The notes under the pieces: model-generated
The model's database searches: none
The model's input: only the letters and a program-made list of their open reading frames with translations
Told to the model about the DNA's origin: nothing
Shown here: piece by piece, positions 1-11,385 of the stretch
Position numbering within the stretch: the first letter of the stretch is position 1
Layout: each line of letters opens with the position of its first letter
Position numbers and translations under genes: made by a program
Source: Ascaphus truei
Lineage: Eukaryota; Chordata; Amphibia; Anura; Ascaphidae
Direction of reading: 5' to 3'
DNA: 64,000 nucleotides
Assembly: GCA_036426205.1 (NCBI GenBank)
Contig: CM071573.1
Span: 44,256,643 to 44,320,642, forward strand

Positions 1-1235
1 GTTGTAGGGCCAATACTAATGGTGTTAATTGGAATAATTTCATCCTTATATACATTATATCCAGCGGAATATATATCTTCTCATTTAGAAAATTGAGGGG
101 GAAATAAGAGCCCGCAGTACAATATAAGCCTATAACACAAAGTATGATGTGTTCTGTTACACTGGTCCAGCAATGGCAGTCAGGGATAGGGAAAAATGAC
201 AGTCACCTTACTCCACTTCCGAGTGGTGACAGGTATCTTGACATCTGTGAAAACATTTAGGAAGCCCCATCTTGGTGAACTTCAAATGGTCTTAGCACCA
301 GGCTTAGGGAGGTACAAGCTTTGCCACTGTCTTGGCTGGAGTGTCCATGCTTTTTCTTAGCCTGAGACAGAACCCTAATGTAAATTCCTCACTTCCAATC
401 TCTCCTTTGAATAGGAAGTGTGGGGACTACTGTAACTATTCAGGAAAACGAACCTACGTAATCTCTGCCAAATCTCTTAATAGAAAAGCCCAGAAAAGCA
501 AAATACTTAGGAATAATCAATATTCAGCCCATTCTTTTTTTTTTATTGTGTTTTTCTTCTCATTTGTTCTCAGAACTTATATTATTCGCACAGAATTATA
601 TATTTTTACTTCATTCCTAGAAAACCTCAACAGTCTTATCAGGTTTTTTTTTTTTAATTTTAGATGAAGAAATTGGCAGCCTTTTTGTGTTCTGAAAAAT
701 AGCAGAAATCTGTGTAGTGGTACATCATAAAAAAAATAAGCAGAAACGTGTGGATATGGGATACAAACACAGAAATCACCCCGCCTGCACCCTTAAGACC
801 TGATGCAGTTTGTTTTAGCCACGTTGCTATTCGCTCCTGGAGAAACAGGGATGAATATTGATAGTATGAACAAATATAAATGCCGCATTTGGGAGATGTG
901 CTAGATTTGTAGGCTACAAAACGTCTCTCTTTATAATTTTGGTACGTCTATTGATCCACCAAGAAACTGTTTTGTATTCCCACAGCATATACAAATCGTA
1001 ATTATCGTCCCGGCACACAGGGAAGAGTTAATGCAAACTTAGAATAAAATAAACTTTTTTTTTTTTGCGAGATTGAGAAACATCAAATCCCCAAATAATC
1101 CAATCTGGCTGAATGGAGAGAGCTTTACAGCTCAGTAATAATAATAATAATAATAATAATAAGTATTTTTAGGCAGAGCTACAGTGTAAGCACAATCGGG
1201 TCTGTGTCTTAATGCAAAAGTGGTATTGTATGTCT

Positions 1236-1413
1236 TTATTTGTATAGCGCCATTAATGTACATAGCGCTTCACAGCAGTAATACACGTGGTAATCATATA
1301 AATAACAAATAATGAATAAATATAAATAACAGGTCATGGGCATAAGTGCTTCAGACAAACGTAACATTTAGGAAGAGGAGTCCCTGCTCTGAGGAGCTTA
1401 CAATCTAAAGTGG
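1236..1413 (-). mobile_element. L2/SINE-type 3' end repeat (attgtaagctc family)
   Basis: The minus strand reads gattgtaagctcctcagagc, then a variable middle, then a 'tgtgaagcgctatgtac...tggcgctatacaaataaag' ending. It is the same repeat as at 17565, 18888 and 46505. The 'attgtaagctc..gggcaggga' motif is the hallmark of L2 3' ends and of SINEs that share them. Confidence 0.65.
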
Positions 1414-2786
1414 TGAAATTTTGAGGCATAAAAACAGCACCACATGCATCAATGAACCCCCCCCCCCCCCGAGAAATCAATAGGTGTGTTCCAGCTATGA
1501 CAGCACTTTTGCTTTGATACACAGACCCCATAGTATTTTCAGAGAGAAGCCTCTGCCTTGTAGTGCTTGCTTACAATTATATATATGTGCCCGTGGTACA
1601 GGGAATTATATATATATATATATATATATAGTGCCTGTGGGACGGGGAGATTGAGACACGTTCAAGGTTACAAATATCTGGCACGAAGATTGAAAATGGG
1701 AGAAAATATAACGCAACACTTAACAGATTACTACGGATTAGCAAAACAAGTTAAAACTTCTGCTGTCCGAGACAAATCAAGTAATGAAATTAAATTATTG
1801 CTGCTTAGTTCCTTCAGGCAGAGGGGGTAGCAACGATATTTGTTAATCCTAGAATTGATAAAACATGCAAGAAGACTGAACCAGGAGTGGAGGAGCTGCA
1901 TTAACACAGGACACATATAAACCAACTGGCGGATGTGAGAGGGTATTTACCTTCGCTCCAGAGGGAGGTGAAGAGAAGGTAAGTCCACACTGAGAATAAG
2001 CCGCTGGGGCATCAGGAACATAGGTGGGGTCAACGTCTGATCTAAAACCTGGAGGGGTAAATAGAATAACTTGGTGAAACACAGTGGGGGGGTCTGTGTA
2101 TCAAGCAGATGTTGTGCACCATATGTATCAATAGAAAATATCCCATTGATACGAATAAGATTTTTTTTCTTTAATAGCATCTTGTGCAATCTTGTTCCAC
2201 TTTGCTTTGACATAGACATCTATGCAGGTAATGGTTTTATTCCCCCCCCCCCCCCCCGCCTCAACGTTTCCATACATATTAAAACCCCAATTTTTCTCTC
2301 ACATTGTGTGTCCCTGTTGTCACTGCCTCCCTTAAATTACAATATATATGTATAGATTAATCACAAAGCCATTTAAATTACTAGACACAAATCTCTGAGA
2401 AACCAGATTTGGGATCTTCATAAACAAGCCCGGTATACTTTACAGCCGTTTAGTAAAATGGCACTTGGTCGCTGATATTTGTATGAGGCTCTAAGTAACC
2501 TCATTCAGATATAAATAATAATAATAAGAATATTACCTGTTAAATGAGTCCCCAGAGAACCGAAGCTTACCCTTACAAATATGTAGATATTAGTTTATAT
2601 TTTTGCATTGAGGTTATATGTAACTACTGTATATCCCAATGAGTTCTCTGGAAACCGCCCAAAACAAACGTTGTTGAGACATATTATATAGTAATTCTTA
2701 TTTGTTTTGTGTACCAGGGGCAATTTGTACTATTTGCGGTCTAATAAAGACAGAATGCTCCATAGAGCACGATCTTCGCGACACAA

Positions 2787-3414
2787 GTAGAGAAATGTGA
2801 AACTAGCCAAAATGCATTTGCGAAGGGATAGTAATGTCACAATTTCGCACGCTATCAGCAAAATATCGCTAGACGGCCAACGAAACATGGCACGGGCGCC
2901 CTTTTTATAGTCTAAGCCGGGGATTCGCAAACTTTTCATCCGGCACCAACCTGGCTTCTCTCCCTGCTTGCTCACGCCCACCCTCTTACCTGTTCTCGGG
3001 CTTCTTCTGACAACAAGTGACCCCCACGGTGTCATTTGATGCCGCGTTGCCATGGCGACACGTCACAAGAAGCCGCCGGAAACAAGTAAGTGAGTTACAG
3101 AGGCCTCGCGTGCACTCCCCCCGGGGCCTCTGTATCGGTTACCCCCCCAAAAAAAAAAATCTTGCGCCCCCTAGTTTACGAACCCCTATTCTAAGCCAAT
3201 CCCAAGCAGATCTATAGTGAATCTTAATTTATGAATATATGGTGTTATTAAGCGAATCTAGCGATTTTAGAGACTTTAGCAAATTAAAAGAAATTGCAAT
3301 ATGCGTCGATTTAATGCTTAGCAAATCACTTGCGAACTCTGACTCAGCCGTAACTTTTTTTGCAGATTTCCCTTAGTTTGCAACCTCGTGCGAAAGTTTC
3401 ACACATCTCTAAAC
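2787..3414. mobile_element. hAT-like element with TAGAGATGTGTGAAAC ends, interrupted
   Basis: The left end tagagaaatgtgaaactagc is mirrored by gcgaaagtttcacacatctc and ta. The interior is split by a GC-rich MITE at about 2914-3190. The AGAGATG tips recur at 5011, 20250 and 23140. Confidence 0.6.
2914..3190. mobile_element. hAT-like MITE (CAGGGGTGCGCAAA family), nested
   Basis: ggggattcgcaaacttttca at the left and tttacgaacccc at the right. Flanking gtctaagc and ttctaagc agree at 7 of 8 bases. It shares tcatttgatgccgcgttgcc and ttacagaggcctcgcg with the copies at 40354 and 42770. Confidence 0.7.
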
Positions 3415-3501
3415 ACAATTCATCTGTATGTTCATACTTGTTGACTCCTTATTTGCAGTGGGGTAAGTCCGCTAAAGATTGCACTTTTATTTACAGTCTA
3501 C

Positions 3502-3682
3502 TGCTGCGCTGTGCTATACTGTACTGTGCTGTGCTATACTGTACTATACTGTACTGTGCTGTGCTATACAGTATTGTGCTGTGCTATATTGTACTGTGCT
3601 GTGCTATACTGTACTGTGCTGTGCTATACTGTACTGTGCTGTGCTATACTGTACTGTGCTGTGCTATACTGTACTGTGCTGT
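3502..3682. repeat. 20-bp minisatellite
   Basis: About nine units of gtgctgtgctatactgtact. The open frames across it are repeat artefacts. Confidence 0.9.
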
Positions 3683-4060
3683 AGAATGTGAAACCATCAG
3701 CCCATTCCCACTAATACAATTGTACAGAAAATGATTCACCTTCGTTGCTGGGGGGATTAAAGTTGGCATTCAGGGGCGATGATAAAGTCCCATCAGTAGA
3801 GTTGGAGATGCAATGGATGCCACTGCTGGAAAATAGGAGGAAACTGAAGTTAGCTTTGTTCCCAAATCACCCTACCCAGAGGCCAAAAATCCACACATCT
3901 GAACTCACCTTTCGGAGTAGCCCATCACATTCTGGATATGCATTCTCCCGTTAACATGCAGGTCCCAGTCCTAAGGAAAGACCAGAATAATTAGTCAACA
4001 GCTGAAAAAAAACTAAGCCTCCCACCCAGCCCCCCTCCTCCTACCCTCTACCTCCTACCC

Positions 4061-4185
4061 CAGGAGTGGCCAGCTCCAGACCGCAAGGACCACAAACAGG
4101 TCACGTTTTAAGGATATCCCTGCTTCAGCACAGATAGCACAATCAGTGGCTCAGTCGTTGACTGAGCCACTGATTGAACCACACT
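4061..4185. mobile_element. hAT-like MITE (family A), right half missing
   Basis: caggagtggccagctccaga through 'tatccctgcttcagcacag' and the inner palindrome ggctcagtcgttgactgagc. Similarity stops at about 4185. Confidence 0.7.
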
Positions 4186-5010
4186 TCACACATAGTAACC
4201 CCGGCTGTTTTTTTTAATTTAAATTTGTTACCCCACCCATTTTTTTTTCTTTTAGAGGGTAGGAACAGGCCAGCCCTTTCCTGGTAAGTATCTTGTGAGA
4301 CGTGGGGGTACCGTTCCAAGGTCCCCCAAATTCCCAATGGGGAGGGGGGGGGCAAAATGGTTATATTGCTGCTTTAAAACAGCAACCTGCTTAGTACTGC
4401 TATATACTTGCTATATGCTTTCTCTAGCTAAAGATTTGCTGTCTTACTTTACTAATCCAGTCTCATGCCAGAGCAGTGAATGGGACCTATTTATCAAAGT
4501 CCCCTAGTACTGTATTTAACTGTATTACTCAATTATCATTACAACCTTTCTGTCCGCACCTTTCAGTACTCTACGTGGCACCGTGTGATCCTGGTGTCAA
4601 TGGGGATTATGCATCAATTGGACCAAACATTTTACAATTCTGGGTCAAAAAGAGTACACCAGGTTTATCAAAGAAATAAATATCATTGGAGCATGAAGAA
4701 TTTTTTTAAAAATATGAATCTAGTAGCGTTATTGTGTTATTGTGCCGACCAGAATTGAATGAATTGCTCCTTGAGACATAAACTTCAATGGCACTTTGAT
4801 AAGGAGTCTGATGCTGTCAATTCAAGCTGGAGAATCTGAAACAATGTACTTCGTAATACTCCATTTTCTTATTAAAAGCAGTGTACAGTCTGATTACATG
4901 AAAACTAAATCAAGACAGAGCTTTGTATTGTGTCTTTCTCCCGTTTGATCTCTGCTCATACTTTCTGTCCCCCATATCGAAAGGTTTCAGGTACAATGTA
5001 TTTATTAGTA

Positions 5011-5458
5011 GAGATGGGCACATTTTTGAGGCGTACTTGGCTCCGTCGCGGATCTGCCGGTTCCTTTTGTCCGCAGATTTCAGCGGATCACTCTCAAAAA
5101 TGGCGATTCGCGTTTTGTGTATTTTTTCTTTTCTTAACACAGGCAATCCATCCGCGGATCCCGCAATCCATCCGCGGATCCCGCAATCCATTCGCGGATC
5201 CCGCAATCCATCCGAGGATCCCGCAATCCATCCGTGGATCCCGCAGATTGGATTCTTAAAATCCATCAGAAGATTGCGGAACAAACGGATAGATTGTTAC
5301 AATCCACCTGCGGATTGTGTCCAATGGCAGCTTTGGATTAATCCGCACGGATGGAAACTGTAACACTCCATCTGCTGATTTTACACGGCGGAACGGATTT
5401 TGAATGGCAAATTCAGAAAATCTGGTCAAATTGATTTGGACTGGTTCGCATCTCTATT
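5011..5458. mobile_element. hAT-like element with TAGAGATGG ends and an internal 20-bp tandem repeat
   Basis: tagagatgggcacatttttg at the left and ttcgcatctcta at the right. A 20-bp unit (gcaatccatccgcggatccc) repeats about five times at 5143-5245. A relative lies inverted at 23150-23482. Confidence 0.65.
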
Positions 5459-7278
5459 TATTAGGGAAGGGAAATTCAAGCCTTCTTAATAATATACAGC
5501 AACGTAATAATATAAGCATTTCATCCCCCAGGCTTCCTTCCTGTCAATTAGAATACAGGAAAGAGGCCCGGTCTGAAAAGTGATGAGAATCCTTTGAATT
5601 TACAACCTGCGTCTTCAGAACGCTACATTACAAATGTGAAAGGAAAGCCTCACAGAGGAAAGCATGAAAATACTTTAAAAAAAGCTTCATCCACAAAAAT
5701 CATATGTGTCTTAATTGAGAGTGCGGCTGCGGCAGCTTCGATAAAGTCTGACGCCGCGGTTAAGGAAGTTATTGGCTGAAAACGCCAATTCTCTTTTTTC
5801 TTTCTTATAGTTTGTGCCCATTTTCTGCCTAAATGAATAAAGGTGCTCGGTATCCCCCTTGCTACACGCACAGGAAACGTCCTGGTGCTAGTTATTTGTT
5901 TAGGGTGGTGATGCACAAGTCCCGACATTGAGGGTCGTACTCCCCTAAACAATGGTGCAGGAGGTATTAATAGGTGAGCTCAATTCTAGTTAGGGAGAGC
6001 TGGAAACCCTGGCCTGTTTGTGGCCCTTGAAGATGGAATTTGTGCACAGGTTTTGCGGGACATAGAAGGATGGGAGACACGTTTAAGAAGCGATACAGCC
6101 CTTGTGATCCTGGAGAGGCATTCTGATTACATAAGGGCCAGCCAGGCATGCCGCAGATGTCCAGGATAATGCAGGGTCAGACTGACATCAGCTCTACGAT
6201 AAAGCAGTTGCTGCTGAATGTCAAAGACGAATGATTATATCAACTATACTTTTATGTCTGCCATATCTCCATTGAGGTACGTTGGTAGATTATCTGTACA
6301 CGTGTGTACAGCGGAGGCACTGTGTGCAACACATCCCAGTCACGGCTTAAAGTGGAGGAAGAAGCATAGCGCACTCAAAATCTTTTAAAGCTCTGGCTTC
6401 ATCCCAGCTTAACCCTTCTGCTGCTCTAGGTTAGAGTTTCAGGTCCAGCAAAAATGACCAATCTTAAAAGTGAGCTCACTGTGTGCCTTTTATTGGAGAT
6501 TGTCAACTTTATTTTTTTCCGTAACTGCTTTTTTGTTTAAATGTAATTATTATTTATTTATTTAAAAGGCCCAAAGCCTGCAGTAGATTGTTCACATGGG
6601 AACCTCTGCTCCTCATAACTTGCTCATTCCCACCAGGAAGGCTTCAAAAACTCGGATAAACGGTCGTATCCTGAGCTTCTCTCGCCGGTGATTTCACCGA
6701 GAGGGGCTCAGCAGCCATTTTCACTTACACTTTGGACTAATTTTTTAGGAATAAAATATAGAGTTTAAAAATCAGTGAAGAGGTAAAAACTTGAGAGGTT
6801 AAATTAGACACGTTATTACATAATATAGAGAATAAATCCGAGAAAAACAAATGAAAAGATATGCAAGCTGCGGAACTGCACCTTTAAGAACAGAAGCTTG
6901 AACACAGAACGCATCATTAAAGCCCACGCTCGTTGTATAGCTCGGCATATAAACCACACCTCCAATTGGGTGAACATCTTGTTGAATTTAGGAAGGATAC
7001 CAAGAAAAATTTGCGTGCAGCCAATTAAACAGAGTCTTCAGAAAGCCAGAGTAATGGGTTGGTTATTACGGTGCGTTAGAGGGCAGCAGTGACGGGCACC
7101 TCATAAAATGTATGATACACCAGAGAATAGGAATGTGCTTTATTTATATTATATTATTAGAGCGACTATTATAGACCACATTTTTATTTAAAAAATTGCA
7201 TTTTATTTAAAAAAATAAAATGACTCCAAAAGAACAGGTCTGACAGTTGTACATTTTTATGGTGAGCCGCTGATGTGC

Positions 7279-7284
7279 ACTTAC
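7279..7284 (-). promoter_or_regulatory. RBM20: 5' splice site of RBM20 intron 2
   Basis: The minus strand reads TTGAAG|gtaagtgcac, a full-consensus donor. It falls exactly where zinc-finger similarity to RBM20 stops (after VFNLK). Confidence 0.9.
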
Positions 7285-8206
7285 CTTCAAATTGAACACC
7301 TTTTTGTCACACATGGTGCAGGTGTGCGGGAGGTGCTGGGGAGTCCTGCCTTGGAAGTCATTCAGTTCATGTGGCTGCAGATTAGAGGCACAGATTCCGA
7401 CCTTGCCGTTGTTGTGCCTGCTGAAAGCTGGAGGGCTGGAGGGACTGAATTTGGTGTCGGGAGTTGGTTCCTCCGGGTTGTACAACTCGTTTCTAGCTTC
7501 GTAATGCTCAATGGGTGATTGCCACATGCGAGTAGATTCCCACTGATTGTTTGGAGCTGTGTTGTGTAACATTGGACCCAAATCTCCCTTTTGGCTCATT
7601 GGATGATGCTGTCCATGGGAATCATGGAAGTCCTTTTTAAATCCAGGTGCGTGGTCGTGTTTAAAGCCATAACGACCATCAGAGACAGTTCCTGAGCCAG
7701 AAGTACCTACCATGAAGCCATGATGCCCAGACTGCTCTGTATCAGGTGTAAATGATTGAGAAGTTGCATAAAACACACTAGACTTGTTTACACCCATACC
7801 TTTCCCAAAGGGCGGCACGGAGTTCTGGTTTTGAGCATGTTTTGGTACCACGGTTGGATTTTGAGTAGAAAATGTTATTCCACCAGATGGAAACCTGGCA
7901 TTGGGCATGGAAGGTCCAAGAGAAGACAGTCCAGAGTGGCCGTGTGCACCAATCATGGTAGCATTTCGTAGTGAGTTAAACAGTGGCTGGGACATTACCA
8001 CTTTGGAGAGGACCTGGTTGAGGACTGTAGCAGCAGCTGTGTTGCTGGTCACTGCTGTCTGTGCCAATTTTAGCCTCTGCAGAGTGAGTTGAGCCTGCAG
8101 CTGAGCGAGCTGCAGACTGGCAGGGGACGGCAGGAGAGGGTTTGTGGTTCCACCACCTAATGGGGTGTTGACAGAGAACAGATTCGTATCCAGAATTTGG
8201 CCTACA
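7285..8206 (-). CDS. RBM20: RBM20 exon 2 (RNA-binding motif protein 20, internal coding exon)
   Basis: RBM20 is a nuclear RNA-binding protein that represses exon inclusion in titin and other striated-muscle transcripts. The exon carries one leading base plus 307 codons. Its first part contains NPLLPSPASLQLAQLQAQLT, then a leucine-rich stretch with LKLAQTAVTSNTAAATVLNQ and VLSKVVMSQPLFNSLRN, matching vertebrate RBM20 almost residue for residue. The middle is a low-complexity Gly/His/Ser/Pro region that is much less conserved. The end reads PHTCTMCDKKVFNLK, the first half of the U1-type zinc finger, which mammalian RBM20 also splits at this point. On the minus strand the acceptor is tttcattacag|T (AG at 8208-8207) and the donor is AAG|gtaagt (intron begins at 7284). 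Reading beyond either splice site loses the similarity, so the longer open frame 7207-8232 is intron read-through. The RRM, RS region and second zinc finger must lie in later exons off the left side. By memory of the mammalian protein this exon is about 50 codons shorter. Identification is firm; expression is not shown here. Confidence 0.95.
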
Positions 8207-8260
8207 CTGTAATGAAACACAAGAATATACAATTAACGCAAACTGTGTTATTTAGTACAA
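8207..8260 (-). promoter_or_regulatory. RBM20: 3' splice site region of RBM20 intron 1
   Basis: Read on the minus strand, a T-rich tract (ttcttgtgtttcattacag) ends in AG immediately before the RBM20 similarity starts. A plausible branch-point sequence (gcgttaat) lies about 25-30 bases upstream. Taking the exon to start at 8206 places the third base of an Asn codon first, which aligns with the Asn before the AAKLLD-type sequence in mammals. A second AG five bases further in (8203-8202) would break that alignment. Confidence 0.8.
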
Positions 8261-8642
8261 AGACATATTTTTGTAACTGTGCACTATTTATTTTTTAATG
8301 AAAACCTCTGGGGAATAAAACATTACAAAAAACACATTTCGATTGTGTGTAATATGTAATCTGGGACCATTTTTAGCTCTAAAACGAACATTGCTGTAAT
8401 TTCAAGAAAAAAATGTATATAGTGAGTGGCGGAATAAATAAATCCCACATTTAAAAGAAAAAATAGAGGTGTAACAAAACCTAGAAGGTAAACAAAAAAC
8501 ATTGTACTAGAAATACTGCTTTAAGGTCACAATTATGCACTAGGTAGAATGTAATCCCAATGTTTATACAGTGTTGTCAATTCATGTAAATGAACTAGTG
8601 ATCTTGACTGAAGAACTTAATCTTCTGGCGGATCCTCTACAG

Positions 8643-8825
8643 CAGGGCTGGCCAGCTGCAGTCCTCAAAGGCCACCAACAGGTCAGGTTCCAAGGATAAC
8701 CCTGCTTCAGCATAGGGGGCTCACTCTTTGACTGAGTCACTGATTGAGCCACCTGTGCTGAAGCAGGGTTATCCTTATAACCTGACCTGTTGGTGGCCCT
8801 TGACGACTGCAGTTGGCCAGCCCTG
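8643..8825. mobile_element. hAT-like palindromic MITE (family A)
   Basis: A full-length palindromic copy. cagggctggccagctgcag at one end is mirrored by ctgcagttggccagccctg at the other. The arms meet around 'tgactgagtcactgattgag'. Flanking 8-mers ctctacag and ccctatac match only partly, so it is older. Confidence 0.85.
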
Positions 8826-9253
8826 CCCTATACAGTAGGTATCATAGCTTTCACTCCACATCTCCACATCTCCATGAATGACACATGAAGAGCTATATCC
8901 CCACACAACAGGTAGGGTCCACTAATCCTATTCTTTTCTAGCAGCAGATCTGTCCGCTTGGCCATCAAATCTGCATACAGAGAAATGTTCCCACACCTGC
9001 TGTGCAGAGCTTGTGGCGGATTTTCAGAGAGTCAGACCCAGGCCGGTACACAAGGTAAAAGTATTATCAAGGCTTCGATGGCTCTATATAGTACAATTTA
9101 ATGTATGAAGAACTGTAACTTTGCACCATTTAAAGGTATTACATACTACCACAAATCTACACTCCTTCATGACCAAAATGGCGACTAGAACTTTGAGTTA
9201 CCAGCAGCTAATTACGTACCAATTAACCAATTTGAACAGTTCATTTTTTTTAT

Positions 9254-9482
9254 ATAGGTAGTCCTCGCAATCCAACGTTTCACTTTACAACGAATGGCAT
9301 ATCGACGCCTTACAATGCAACCCTATGGGCTGTTTTTCGATGCCGGAATGCGTTATCCGACGCCTGAATGCGTTATCCGACGCTCACCGCCACTGCTTAA
9401 CATGGGACTCACTTTACAACGGTTTCACTATCCAACGCTACTTCCAGAACGGATTCCGTTGGATAACCGAGGACTGCCTGTA
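9254..9482. mobile_element. Tigger-like MITE (CAGGCAGTCCTCG family)
   Basis: Left TAGGTAGTCCTCGCAATCC and right GATAACCGAGGACTGCCTGTA are inverted repeats. The interior has repeated 'cgttatccgacgc' and 'ctttacaacg' motifs. Confidence 0.7.
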
Positions 9483-9650
9483 CAGTGCTTACTCACATCA
9501 CCATGCAAACAATCACCCCTGAAATATAATGGCTGGGTATGATTTGTCCCATACCTCTGGAATGATTTCTTTACTAACTTTCATCATTTTTATCTTTACT
9601 GTGTGTTCCCCTGGTGACAGGGTTAGAGCGCAATTTTATATATATATCAT

Positions 9651-9784
9651 ACAGTGGCAGACAAATCACAAAAAAATCTACTCGACCACCTAGTACCAAA
9701 CGTTTCTGTTGGGCCAATATTTACTCGTCCGGGGGTTTAAATCCACTCGCCCGGGCGAGCAAATGTATAGGTTTGTCAACACTG
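9651..9784. mobile_element. short TA-type MITE (CAGTGGTTGACAAA family)
   Basis: Nearly collinear with 44242-44376: ctactcgaccacctagtacc, tttactcgtccgggggttt, gtttgtcaacactg. Confidence 0.8.
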
Positions 9785-9858
9785 TGGGTGTGTATATAAT
9801 ATATTATATAATATATATATATTATATATATAGATAATATATATATACATATACACAA

Positions 9859-9871
9859 ACACACACACCCA

Positions 9872-9909
<38 letters not shown>
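9859..9909. repeat. (CA)n microsatellite
   Basis: An imperfect CA run preceded by a TA-rich segment from 9797. Confidence 0.95.
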
Positions 9910-9911
<2 letters not shown>

Positions 9912-10909
9912 TTATTTATTTGTCTTCGTTGCTGGATGCACAAGCTGTTTTGAACTAATGGGTGTGAGCTGTTTATTTAGGCTCCCATAGCGCTAAAGTA
10001 TCAAGACACCGGGATTAACTAAGCGATGCCGGCTATGGAAGTGGTGAGATGTTTAAATTAGAAAAACAAGCTGCACCTGCACTTTACGTTAACGGAGAAC
10101 ATCAGACAGGCGCGTACACAGCGGCTTCCTGAAACCATCGCAACATTATCTACACACAACCCAGAAAAGCACGCTGAGCCCAAGCAAAACTCAAGCGGGA
10201 GATGCGGAAACCCCCAGACATAGAAGTAACCAGTAACAGGGAGAAACCCCTGTCCCAAAATGCGGGGGTTAAGTATTTAAAGCAACAGGGCTCGCTGATA
10301 GACATATTTAGCATTTTTTTTTTCTTACTTACTTTAATAAACCTTTCCATTTTTTTGCTTTTAAATTTTACATCTGCTGCTTCATCCAGGAGATAGAAGC
10401 ATTTGAAATATTAAGTATATAATAGGTTAACACACAGTTCTCCCCAAAAGTCATTGCAGTCTAAAGTTTAAACCCCAGAAACTAGAGATGACTAAAATCA
10501 TGTTTTTAACACTACAATAAAGCCTTTTATTTTTACAAAGCAGGACTTGCTCAGGAAGCGGGATACGCCTGATACCAGTAGGAGTTAAACGCATATAGGC
10601 TTCTGGGGAGATGGATGATTTTCAGCCGCGCAGCTGTTGTTTGAGAAAACTGTGATTCCAATAATTGATTATATTAATCCCGTTCTGGTTTTGTGTGTGT
10701 GCGCATGAATTTAGTGGTTACTAAACGTAACGGTACAGTGCCAAATGTAAAAAAATTCTGCCTGTATTTTAGAGGGGGGAAAGCAATATTTGTGCTGTAA
10801 GAATAGTAAGTCGGCTTTAAGAAATCCGATTTGTAAAGTGTAACTGTAAATGTGTCAAACTAATAACATGCATGTAAATAGAAAACTGTACTATCTGTAC
10901 TATCTAGGT

Positions 10910-11385
10910 CAGGGGTGGGCAACTCCAGTCTTCAAGACCCAGCAACATGTCAGGTTTTCAGGATATCCCTGCTTCAGCACACATGGTGCAGTCAAAGACT
11001 GAGCCACCTGTGCTGAAGCAGGGATAGCCTGAAAACCTGACCTGTTGGGGGGATGGGGGGGGAGGGGGGCTTGAGGATGAAGTTGAGCATGGGCCCGGGC
11101 CGGCCCATCCATTAGACGAACCTAGGCGATCGCATAGGGCGCAAAGGTCCTAGGGGCGCATTATTATTCATAATAATACATTTTTCCTCTTATTATTTTT
11201 TTTATTAATTTTCTTGTTTTTGTCCGGTATTTTGGCGCCCTATTATTTTTATTTTGCGTCGCGCTGCAGTCGCACCCCCTGCAGCCCCAATAACTACGCC
11301 ACTGTTTATTTTATTTTCGGGGCACAAATTGTAAGTTTCGCCTGGGGTGCATGAAACCCTTGCGCCGGCCCTGTGAGCACCCCTG
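10910..11385. mobile_element. hAT-like palindromic MITE (family A), interrupted
   Basis: caggggtgggcaactccag begins the element and the family end cacccctg is at 11378-11385. The expected sequence gttgagcacccctg is split by a second element at 11090-11373. Confidence 0.8.
11090..11373. mobile_element. nested TIR element with GGGCCGGC ends
   Basis: Left end gggcccgggccggcccatcc and right end gcgccggccctg are inverted versions of each other near the tips. Identical TGAGCA hexamers flank the insert (11084-11089 and 11374-11379). The interior has T-rich runs and the phrase gaacctaggcgatcgcatag. Superfamily not settled; hAT is possible. Confidence 0.6.

Larger units (their letters stand above)
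1..7278 (-). other. RBM20: RBM20 intron 2, partial (non-coding)
   Basis: Inferred from the exon 2 donor. I searched by eye for the expected continuation of the zinc finger (Asp-Trp-Glu-Leu-His...) on the minus strand and did not find it, so exon 3 is probably beyond the left edge. Outside the repeats listed separately, 1-1230, 1415-2780, 3700-4050, 4190-5000 and 5470-7278 are AT-rich with homopolymer runs, a (taa)n tract near 1136-1161, a (ta)n tract near 1603-1630 and C-runs near 1456 and 2242. No gene is recognised there. Confidence 0.7.

Noticed and set aside
1..120. Possible mitochondrial insert at the left edge
   Set aside because: AT-rich, but no mitochondrial gene sequence could be recognised.
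3360..3734. 124-codon open frame rich in Cys, Tyr and Leu
   Set aside because: It is the translation of the 20-bp minisatellite at 3502-3682, open in more than one frame because the unit has no stops.
4923..5363. Overlapping open frames on both strands (up to 146 codons)
   Set aside because: They run through the 20-bp tandem repeat inside a hAT-like element; no domain and no similarity to known proteins.
5997..6050. Possible fragment of the family A MITE (ctggcctgtttgtggccctt)
   Set aside because: Too short and without the palindromic arms or tips.
7273..8092. Plus-strand open frames
   Set aside because: Antisense shadows of RBM20 exon 2.
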